This document shows positions 1 to 7,919 of a stretch of DNA of 37,502 bases, piece by piece. Both the position numbers and the translations under genes were made by a program. The DNA lies in NCBI GenBank assembly GCA_006226225.1, contig SBHI01000063.1:1-37502 (forward strand), written 5' to 3'. The notes under the pieces are model-generated. The model was given only the letters and a program-made list of their open reading frames with translations, did not search any database and was not told where the DNA came from. Every line of letters begins with the position of its first letter. Within the stretch, counting starts at the first letter, position 1. The DNA comes from Alphaproteobacteria bacterium. Its GTDB lineage: Bacteria; Pseudomonadota; Alphaproteobacteria; Micavibrionales; CSBR16-224.

Positions 1-638
1 CCATCGAAGGCCGCAACTTCATCGCCGGGAAATTCATCGAAGTTACCACCGGCATTTTCATCGAAACCGGTTTGCGGTGCTTCCGCAACTGGCGGCAGAG
101 GCGGCGCTTCCGCAGCAGGAGCTTCCATAGCGGGCGCTTCAGCTACAGGTTCTACAGGAGCTTCAGGTGCAGGGTTTTCGGCGAAAGAAGGTTCTTCCTG
201 TACGGGTGATGTCATCACCGGTTCTTCGGCAGGTGGTGTTGCCTCCGGCTGTGTTTCCGCATCGTCAAAGACAGGGGCTGCGGCCGTATCCTCAATCGCG
301 GGCGGTTCCATAACCGGTGCTTCCGTGACCGGTGCTTCCGCGACAGGCTCGGCAGGCGCGGCCGTTTCGGCAACAGGCGCGTCTTCCGCGGGAGCGGGCG
401 GGGCGGGTTCCGGTTCGTCCATTTCAAGAGACAGACTGGTTTCGGGAATATCATCTGCGGGTTTTTCCGCCGCCGTTTCCGCAGGTGACGGAATTTCGGG
501 TTCGCTGTCATCCAGAGTCAGGCCGCCGTCTGACATAGAGGATGCGCCGTCATCCAACGCCGCAGGAGGCGCTGTTTCAGTGCTGGCCTGTTCTGGTGCT
601 GTGGTTTCCGGATTTTCCTGTTTTGTCTCGTCGGTCAT
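1..638 (-). CDS. Acidic, low-complexity Pro/Ala/Glu-rich protein, N-terminal part only (C-terminus lies beyond the left window edge)
   Basis: Open minus frame from ATG at 638 to the window edge, absent from the supplied ORF track. Translates as MTDETKQENPETTAPEQASTETAPPAALDDGASSMSDGGLTLDDSEPEIP...PVAEAPVTEAPVMEPP...DENAGGNFDEFPGDEVAAFD with no stop. Confidence 0.7.
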   Translation of the reverse strand, partial: MTDETKQENPETTAPEQASTETAPPAALDDGASSMSDGGLTLDDSEPEIPSPAETAAEKPADDIPETSLSLEMDEPEPAPPAPAEDAPVAETAAPAEPVAEAPVTEAPVMEPPAIEDTAAAPVFDDAETQPEATPPAEEPVMTSPVQEEPSFAENPAPEAPVEPVAEAPAMEAPAAEAPPLPPVAEAPQTGFDENAGGNFDEFPGDEVAAFD

Positions 639-673
639 TTTTATCTTCCTGATCGGGATTAGAGGTCTTTGCT

Positions 674-1429
674 TCAAGCAGCCTTTTTCTTATCTACTGT
701 ACCGATTTTTTTCAAAAAGGCACGTTCTAAATAGTCTTCCTTGGTTTCCTTCTTCAGCTCTTTCGGCGTGCCGAGGAATTGCACGCCGCCGTCATGGACA
801 ATTGTAACACGGTCGCAGATTTCATCCATATCGGCCAGAATGTGCGAACTCAGGAAAATCGTCATACCTTTTTCACGGCAGGCGACGATTTCGTCTTTCA
901 CCAGCACCCGCGCCAGCGGATCAAGTCCTGACATCGGCTCGTCGAGGATCAGCAGCGGGCAGTCGGTCAGAATGGTGCCAAGCAATCCCGTCTTCTGCTT
1001 CATTCCCTTTGAATAGGTATGAACGCGGCGGAACAGAGCGTCAGGGTCAAGAGCCAGTCTTTTTGCGGCCTCCAGAACCGTGAGTTCATGAAAAGGCGTT
1101 TTATACATGGATAAAGAAAATTTGATGAATTCCATTCCCGTCAGGAAGGCGGGCGGTTCAAATTTTTCCGGAAGATAGGCCAATTTTTCTTTGCTTTTGC
1201 GGTCAAGGATCTGGGTGCCGAAAATTTTCGTCTCTCCGGCACTGGCAGGCATCAATCCCAGCATGATTTTAATCAGGGTTGTTTTGCCGACACCGTTCAG
1301 CCCCATCATGCCGAAAGTTTCACCGGTATGCACATCGAAACTTACATGCTCCACCACATTGCCGTTGCCGTAATCGGCGGCGACATTCTTCATGGAAATA
1401 GCGGATTTTTTCGAGGATTCCGTTGCCAT
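674..1429 (-). CDS. ABC transporter ATP-binding protein
   Basis: Walker A GLNGVGKTT, signature-like YSKGMKQKTGL, Walker B LLILDEPMSGLDP, and a downstream SSH switch-His motif. Confidence 0.93.
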   Translation of the reverse strand: MATESSKKSAISMKNVAADYGNGNVVEHVSFDVHTGETFGMMGLNGVGKTTLIKIMLGLMPASAGETKIFGTQILDRKSKEKLAYLPEKFEPPAFLTGMEFIKFSLSMYKTPFHELTVLEAAKRLALDPDALFRRVHTYSKGMKQKTGLLGTILTDCPLLILDEPMSGLDPLARVLVKDEIVACREKGMTIFLSSHILADMDEICDRVTIVHDGGVQFLGTPKELKKETKEDYLERAFLKKIGTVDKKKAA

Positions 1430-1431
1430 GC

Positions 1432-1965
1432 TTATCCTTTTCCGGGAAGCAAAAGCCCCGTTTCAATATCGTAAAACTGGTTCGGGCGCAGTGTGATGAA
1501 AATAACATCGTTAAAGCCGTAATCAAACCATTTCAGATGGATTTTGGTCGGTTCAACCTGGATATTGATAATCTCCGGCAATTGGTTTTTTGGTGTCACG
1601 CGGTTACCGTTCAACCAGACGACCCAATCATCGGGTGATTTATAGAGAACGCCGGACAATGTCAGAATACGCGGTTTTTTCGGCTTGTTGGATTGCGTGT
1701 CACCCGTCGCGCTGATGCCGAGCAGCGCACGTTGAATGGCGGAGATTTCCTCATCCTTAAAAAACAGGCTTTTGCTATAGGGCGCGGCTTTCGGATCAAA
1801 CGGTGCGGGCTTTGCCGCCTCGTTCTGCGGCGTATTTTCTTCTGTGCCGTTAACGGCGGCAATTTTGTCAGCGGCAGGATTTTGTGCAAAAGCATCCTGC
1901 TGCGGCATCATCAGAAATGCGCAAAGGCAGGCGAAACACAAAATCCGTACAAAATATGCTTTCAT
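1432..1965 (-). CDS. Exported PilP/MshK/GspC-like periplasmic protein
   Basis: N-terminal signal peptide; C-terminal LTLSGVLYKSPDDWVVWLNGNRVTPKN...IHLKW resembles the PilP/GspC homology-region fold; directly follows the PilO-like gene. Confidence 0.5.
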   Translation of the reverse strand: MKAYFVRILCFACLCAFLMMPQQDAFAQNPAADKIAAVNGTEENTPQNEAAKPAPFDPKAAPYSKSLFFKDEEISAIQRALLGISATGDTQSNKPKKPRILTLSGVLYKSPDDWVVWLNGNRVTPKNQLPEIINIQVEPTKIHLKWFDYGFNDVIFITLRPNQFYDIETGLLLPGKG

Positions 1966-2059
1966 AAATCCCTAATATCCTGTTATGCGCGGAACAATCC
2001 TTTTCAAGATAGTCGTTTTTGCCCCGTGCGGCAATTTTTCAAAACTCTTCCGCGCCGTT

Positions 2060-2737
2060 TTACCGGCGGCGCGGTGTTGTCGGCAAATTTTCCTCCGGTA
2101 GCGGTGCCATATTATACCAGTCCAGCAGAACCGTTGCCGTAATTAGTCCTTCCTGCGTACCAAGAGCGATACGATCCAGCGCTTTTTCGAAAGTATCGGG
2201 GTTCGCTCTGATCAACGAAACCGAGGTCACGCGCGTATGGCCTGCGGCTTGCGTATTCAATTGGTGTATCATGCGATAAATATCCGTGTCAAAAAAGGCG
2301 GAGATGTTGGACAAGGTGATCTGGCGCTTTTGCAGCATGTTCTTTGTCAATTCGACTTCGCGGCTTTTAATTGTGACCGGTTCCCCGATTTCGTACTGCA
2401 TGTTGATAATGCGGTTTGCCGTACGCTGTGCCGCGATGAAATCAAAAACCTGCGCCTGAGGGTTCTCTTCCTCACCGGTCAGAATGAAGCCTTTGTCTTT
2501 TAAGGTGTTATATCTGTCGATATTTTCATTGTAATAGACCATCTCGTCTTTGATATTCACGATAGAGCGGCGCAATTTGTTGATTTCGCCGTCAAGCGTG
2601 CGCAGATTTCTTTCTGCATCGGTGCGCAGCGGCGTTGCCCACAGAAACCATGTCGCGAATAAAACAAGATTGAAGGCAACCAGCACACCAAGTGTGGCCA
2701 ATAATCTGGGACCGATAATGCGGAGGGTGTCCATCAT
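2060..2737 (-). CDS. PilO/MshJ/GspM-like inner-membrane assembly protein
   Basis: Single N-terminal TM followed by coiled coil and small periplasmic domain; overlaps the preceding pilM/N-like gene; synteny. Confidence 0.6.
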   Translation of the reverse strand: MMDTLRIIGPRLLATLGVLVAFNLVLFATWFLWATPLRTDAERNLRTLDGEINKLRRSIVNIKDEMVYYNENIDRYNTLKDKGFILTGEEENPQAQVFDFIAAQRTANRIINMQYEIGEPVTIKSREVELTKNMLQKRQITLSNISAFFDTDIYRMIHQLNTQAAGHTRVTSVSLIRANPDTFEKALDRIALGTQEGLITATVLLDWYNMAPLPEENLPTTPRRR

Positions 2738-4395
2738 ATGTGCGCACCTTTCAGCATGATTTCCGCATAATTCTCTTCAGGCCGGAGATTTTGTTGCTGT
2801 TGTTTCTTGTCACTCTCCTGAAAATTACCGCTCAAAGCGCCGTCGGTTATCTGATCGGCGGCTGTACCGTATTGTTTGGTAATCTCGGCTTTCATGCTGG
2901 GAAAATCGCGTTCAAAAGACAGCTTGACCGCATCAACGGTTTTGATTTTTTCTTCAATCGGCATCTTGTCCGGCAGGCGGAAGCGGACAAAAATAGAGAA
3001 GTTTTTCTCATTTTCATTGCGAAGTCCCGCAAGCCCTGTACGGGCTTTCGGCTTCTTATCGGTAATATCCGCATCCGGTGTTCTCATATCGTCGTAAGTC
3101 AGGCTCAGCAATGTGGCACGGTCTTTGATAACACCGTTCACTTTTTCCAGAATGGTATAGGAATAAAGCGTATTATCTTCAATCTGCTCTTTCAGCTCCA
3201 GCGTTGTGCGCACGGTTTTCGGGCGGACGGGCAGCACGTCAAAGATTTTGGCTTCCTGCTCGTATTCCTGCTCCAGAATGCGTTTATTGCCTTCGCGGTC
3301 GGCGATATCCTGCTGGAAATCCGTGTATTGCTGCCAGGTCGTGAATGCCAGATAGCATAGCGCCAGCATGCCAATCGCCAAAAGGCCGGAGGCTGATTTA
3401 GCAATCTGGCGTGGTACGGCGATTTTTTCGATCCAGTCGATTTTGAACGGCATCTTCAGTTTGCGCTGGCGCGCCAGCCAACCGGCATGCAGCAGATCCG
3501 CATATTGGTCATTCGGGTTTTTCCGTTTACTGGAAATGGAAAAACCGAAGGCTTTGGCGGCTTCGTCTACGGTATAAAGGTACAAATTCGCACCTTTGAA
3601 GTCGCGGCTTTGCAGTTCTTTTTTATTGTTCTCGTTACAGATGATCACGATATCCAAACCGTCTGCAGTCGAAAATCCGAAACGCGAGATATAGCCCATT
3701 GTACCGGTAAATTCGTGATACAGCTCTTCCACCCAGTTCGGGTTTTCCGGAGAGTTATCGGCCAGCGGTGTCAGACGCGTTAAGGCCAGCGTTCCGTCTT
3801 TTGTGAAAATCTGCCGGAGGCCACCCGTCTCATGGTGACTGATCATCAAAGTCCAGCGTGAGGTGGGCGCATCCTTATCTTTTTTCTTTTTTGATTTCTT
3901 GCTCAGCTTATCAATAAACGTTCCGGCGAAATGCGAAGATTCAACAGGCAGGAAGGCCAGCCCCGCAATATCGACACGGGATTCTTTCAAAATACCTTCC
4001 AGTCGGCGCATATGCTCTGTCGAGGGCAGGGCGGCAATCAGATAGGAATTATGTTTGCTTTTGACTTTCGTTTTCTTGGGCGGCTTCAAATGCACAAAGG
4101 AATAGGCCAGAACATTCGGGAACAAGGTGTTCAGCTTGCGCTTCACCAGTTTTTTCTGGTCAAGAATGTTTGTGCGGACAATATCTTCCTTACGGTATTG
4201 CTGCTCCAGTGCATCATAGAGAATGAAGACGGGGGTGTTGATGTTTTTCTTGTTTTGCAGAACCTCTACCAGCTCCTGCTCAAGATTCGGAACAGCCCAT
4301 GGCAACGAGCACTCGCGTTCGATCTTCGTGCCGTTCGTTAAGAACAGCGCGATTCCCTCATCACCCAGTACAAGTACGCGAAGCTTTCTCGCCAT
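2734..4395 (-). CDS. PilM-PilN / MshI / GspL-like protein: cytoplasmic ASKHA-like domain, TM, periplasmic domain
   Basis: 553 aa; N-terminal MARKLRVLVLGDEGIALFL domain, central TM (SGLLAIGMLALCYLAFTTW), then PilN-like coiled region; lies between pilC/gspF-like and pilO-like genes. Confidence 0.6.
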   Translation of the reverse strand: MARKLRVLVLGDEGIALFLTNGTKIERECSLPWAVPNLEQELVEVLQNKKNINTPVFILYDALEQQYRKEDIVRTNILDQKKLVKRKLNTLFPNVLAYSFVHLKPPKKTKVKSKHNSYLIAALPSTEHMRRLEGILKESRVDIAGLAFLPVESSHFAGTFIDKLSKKSKKKKDKDAPTSRWTLMISHHETGGLRQIFTKDGTLALTRLTPLADNSPENPNWVEELYHEFTGTMGYISRFGFSTADGLDIVIICNENNKKELQSRDFKGANLYLYTVDEAAKAFGFSISSKRKNPNDQYADLLHAGWLARQRKLKMPFKIDWIEKIAVPRQIAKSASGLLAIGMLALCYLAFTTWQQYTDFQQDIADREGNKRILEQEYEQEAKIFDVLPVRPKTVRTTLELKEQIEDNTLYSYTILEKVNGVIKDRATLLSLTYDDMRTPDADITDKKPKARTGLAGLRNENEKNFSIFVRFRLPDKMPIEEKIKTVDAVKLSFERDFPSMKAEITKQYGTAADQITDGALSGNFQESDKKQQQQNLRPEENYAEIMLKGAHI

Positions 4396-4413
4396 AGGTT
4401 TGGCGGTCCTTTC

Positions 4414-5631
4414 CTACATTCCCATTGTGGTGGCCGTGTCGTAAACAGGCCCGAAAACGGCTGCCAGAATCCATACGATAATCAAGCCAAGTACGGCTGT
4501 CAACGCAGGCTCGATTGCCTGAATCATCGCATCAACGGCATCGTTGACGTCATTGTTATAAAATTCCACGACCTGATTTAAGACGGTTGTCAAACTACCG
4601 GATTCCTCGCCGATTTTCAGCATACGCACAACCATGGACGGGAACTCTCCCGAGGTTTCCATGGCATCCGATAGCGGCGTTCCCTGCTGCACCTGTTCGC
4701 GCACATCTTCCAGCGCCTCCAGCAGAACCAGATTTCCAACGGTCTGTTCTGCGGATTTCAAGCATTTCAAAACTTCCAGACCACTGTTAAAGAGAACACC
4801 GAAGGTCTGGGCAAAACGTGACAGGCTAATTTTACGGATCAGCATACCGAACATCGGCAGACGCAAGGCAAAGGAGTCGGTTGCGCGCCGGAAACCATAA
4901 GAGCTACTGCGCATAACTTTGATGAACATATAAAAAGCAATCATTGCCCCCAGCGTATGCAGAGAGTAATTCACAAAAAAGTCCGATGTGGCAATCAGCG
5001 CCTTGGTAATCGGCGGGATTTCCTGATCCAGACTTAAAAGAAACTCTGTAATCTGCGGAATAACCTTGGCCATCATCAGCCAGACAACCAGTGAAATCAC
5101 GACAATCACGATTTTCGGATAGCGTGTTGCTTTTGTCACCTTCGTGTTCATCTCATCCGTCCATTTCAGGTGATGGACAAGCTGTTTGAAGGAGTTGGTC
5201 AGGTTACCCGTTTCCTCACCGGCGGCAATCAGCGAGATAAAAATCTGACCGAATTCGCGCGGATGCACGGCCATGGCTGCAGAGAGGGACTGACCCTCGG
5301 ATACATCGCGGTAAATATCCATCATAATATCACGCAGGCGCGCAGATTCGGTTGTGTCGCGGATATCTGCCAGACCGTCCATCAACGGCACACCGGCACG
5401 CTGCAACTGCTCAAGATGGACAAACAGCTGAATCAAATCGCGGGTTTTGACGCCGCGGGTCAAGGCTGCGCTCAATTTACCCTTTTTATCGCTGACTTCC
5501 TTACAGTCAATCAGCTCGTAACCGCGTTTTTCCAACTGCTGCGCAAGATCATTCTCGTTCGCAGCGGAAATCACACCCCGGACAGGGTGGCCTTTGGTAT
5601 TAAGTGCGCGATAACTGAATTTTACAGACAT
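4414..5631 (-). CDS. Type IV pilus/type II secretion inner-membrane platform protein (PilC/MshG/GspF family)
   Basis: 405 aa with two T2SSF repeats (LFVHLEQLQRAGVPLMDGL... and FAQTFGVLFNSGLEVLKCL...). Confidence 0.92.
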   Translation of the reverse strand: MSVKFSYRALNTKGHPVRGVISAANENDLAQQLEKRGYELIDCKEVSDKKGKLSAALTRGVKTRDLIQLFVHLEQLQRAGVPLMDGLADIRDTTESARLRDIMMDIYRDVSEGQSLSAAMAVHPREFGQIFISLIAAGEETGNLTNSFKQLVHHLKWTDEMNTKVTKATRYPKIVIVVISLVVWLMMAKVIPQITEFLLSLDQEIPPITKALIATSDFFVNYSLHTLGAMIAFYMFIKVMRSSSYGFRRATDSFALRLPMFGMLIRKISLSRFAQTFGVLFNSGLEVLKCLKSAEQTVGNLVLLEALEDVREQVQQGTPLSDAMETSGEFPSMVVRMLKIGEESGSLTTVLNQVVEFYNNDVNDAVDAMIQAIEPALTAVLGLIIVWILAAVFGPVYDTATTMGM

Positions 5632-5764
5632 TTACTTCCAACATCCTCCACCGGAAACATACCTAAAAAACGCCATCATGGAAAAGCACGATGCGCATTT
5701 CTTACATACTCTTTTAGAGTGGCATCACATGCCGAAAAGCACAAGCCATAATATTGCGGCAGGT

Positions 5765-7762
5765 CTAAATCCTGTCTGTGAAATCGACAACTTTCATCAG
5801 GGCTTCAAGAGATGTCTTGCCTTCGAGAATTTTGAGAATACCGTCATCCAGCATGCTTTTGAAGCCTTTTTCTTTGGCTTTTGCTTTCAATTGCGCTTTA
5901 TGTGCGTTTTCCGCGATCAGATCGTTCAGATCTTCGTCCATGAATAAAATTTCCACAACGGCTGTCCGGCCGCTATAACCGGTATTGTCGCAATGCGGGC
6001 AGCCTTTGGCTTCGAAAATCTGGGGCGGATTGGCGGGGTCGACGCCCAGCATGCGGCATTCTTCTTCCGTTGCCGTTTTTTCCTGTTTGCAATCCGTACA
6101 CAGCAGACGTACCAGACGCTGAGCAAAACAGGCGATAATGGCACCGGCCAGCATCCCCGGTTTCAAATGCAGATCCAGCAAACGCGGGATGGCACCGAAG
6201 CTGTCATTGGTGTGCAGTGAGGTATAGACCTGATGACCGGTCATAGCGGCTTTCAGAGCCTGTTCCGCAGTCGTTTGGTCACGCACCTCACCGACGAAGA
6301 TGATATCCGGATCCTGACGCAGCAGGGCTTTAACACCGTCACCGAAGGTTAGACCCGCCCCCTCGCGGACGTTGGCCTGACGGATCATCGGCAGGGAATA
6401 TTCCACCGGATCCTCAAGGGTCATGATGTTGACGTCAACGCGGTTGGCTTCGTTCAGCATGGAATAAAGCGAGGTCGTTTTACCACTACCCGTCGGGCCG
6501 GTTACGATAATGATGCCTTCAGGGCGTGATTGCGCCTTTTTAATCAATTTCATATTGTGATCACTAAAGCCCAGCTTGGCCAGCGGCACGATCCCCGAAC
6601 TTTTATCCAGAACACGCAGGACGAAGTTTTCACCATGAACGGTCGGCAGAGAGGAGACACGGAAATCGGCCTCGCGGCCACCCGCATCAATACTGAAACG
6701 GCCATCCTGCGGCATCATCTTGTCGGCGATATTCATGCTGGCCATAATTTTCAGGCGCTGGGCAATCGCCGTCCAATATTCTTTGTGAATAATATAGGTT
6801 GACCGCAAAACGCCATCAATCCGGTAACGGATACGGGCAAAACTTTCTTCAGGGTTGAAGTGCAAATCCGAGGCGCCGATCTTCACGCCGTTCATCACCA
6901 GCGCATTGACAAGGCGCACAATCGGGTGACTGTAACCGGCATCTTCGCTGATGTCATCCAGCTCAATATTGCTGACATCTTCACCGGCCAGCTCTTTCAG
7001 AATACCTTCCACGGAGGTGGCATAACCATAGGCTGCGTCCAGAGCCTCTGTCAGAACACCTTGCGGGCAGATTTGCTGCTTGATCACGCAGCCTTTCGGC
7101 AGCAGACGGCGCAGTTTATCCATTGCGACAACGTCATAGGGGTCAACCATCGCAACGACGGCTTCGTTTTTCTCTTTATCAAAGGAAATCGGCAGCATCT
7201 GGAATTTCTGGGCATCTTTTTTAGAGACCATGTCCAGAATTTCAGAGTCATAAAGAACGTTTTTGGGGTTAAAGTTCTCAAAACCGGCATCTTCCGCCAG
7301 AATGGCTGACAGATCATTGGCGCTGATAAAGCCGAGGTCAACCATAATTTCCCCAAGCATCTTGTCGGGGTGGTTTTGTTTCTCGTAAAGGGCAACGTTC
7401 AGCTGCTCTTTGTCAATCAGCCCGGCAACAATCAGCCGCTCACCGATCGGCAGGCGTTTTTTATCCTGCGGCGGGGCAGCTGCACCCTCTGCGGGCGGCG
7501 CTGCGGCGGCATCTGCGGGCGCGCTGTCGGCATCGTCACCGCTATCCATTTCAAGTTCCAGAGATAATCCGCCCGGATCGCTATCGGCTTCTCCGTTTGA
7601 GGTTCCGTTACCGTTGGGCGGCGGATGAGCGGGAGCAGTGTCGCCTTGTTTTTCTTCGGCGGCAGGCAAAATCGTCGGATTCATATCAAAGGACAAATCG
7701 GACGAGCTTTCCTCATTCCGTTTATCCGTGTCCGATGTCATATTGTTGCTCATTCCTAACAT
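5765..7762 (-). CDS. Type IV pilus/type II secretion assembly ATPase (PilB/MshE/GspE family)
   Basis: Walker A GPTGSGKTT, Asp box, Walker B DIIFVGEVRD, His box TGHQVYTSLHTND, zinc tetracysteine CTDC...CPHC, and an N-terminal T2SSE_N-like domain. Start could also be at the internal MSNN or MTSD methionines. Confidence 0.95.
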   Translation of the reverse strand: MLGMSNNMTSDTDKRNEESSSDLSFDMNPTILPAAEEKQGDTAPAHPPPNGNGTSNGEADSDPGGLSLELEMDSGDDADSAPADAAAAPPAEGAAAPPQDKKRLPIGERLIVAGLIDKEQLNVALYEKQNHPDKMLGEIMVDLGFISANDLSAILAEDAGFENFNPKNVLYDSEILDMVSKKDAQKFQMLPISFDKEKNEAVVAMVDPYDVVAMDKLRRLLPKGCVIKQQICPQGVLTEALDAAYGYATSVEGILKELAGEDVSNIELDDISEDAGYSHPIVRLVNALVMNGVKIGASDLHFNPEESFARIRYRIDGVLRSTYIIHKEYWTAIAQRLKIMASMNIADKMMPQDGRFSIDAGGREADFRVSSLPTVHGENFVLRVLDKSSGIVPLAKLGFSDHNMKLIKKAQSRPEGIIIVTGPTGSGKTTSLYSMLNEANRVDVNIMTLEDPVEYSLPMIRQANVREGAGLTFGDGVKALLRQDPDIIFVGEVRDQTTAEQALKAAMTGHQVYTSLHTNDSFGAIPRLLDLHLKPGMLAGAIIACFAQRLVRLLCTDCKQEKTATEEECRMLGVDPANPPQIFEAKGCPHCDNTGYSGRTAVVEILFMDEDLNDLIAENAHKAQLKAKAKEKGFKSMLDDGILKILEGKTSLEALMKVVDFTDRI

Positions 7763-7919
7763 TTTTTTTATTTCATTGGTTACGGGTTATTATTGTTGAC
7801 CTTTGTTCCCTTTATAAGAGTTACATATAAAAATGACAAATTCGTTAACAAAAGGCGGTTTTGTGTTTAAAAACGAATTATTTAACGGTTTTTTGCGTAT
7901 TTAGCCCTGGAATGCGGGC

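Noticed and set aside
325-807. 160-aa Ser/Gly/Ala-rich plus ORF near the left edge
   Set aside because: Mirror of the acidic Pro/Ala/Glu protein and runs into the ABC ATPase gene; low complexity makes both strands open.
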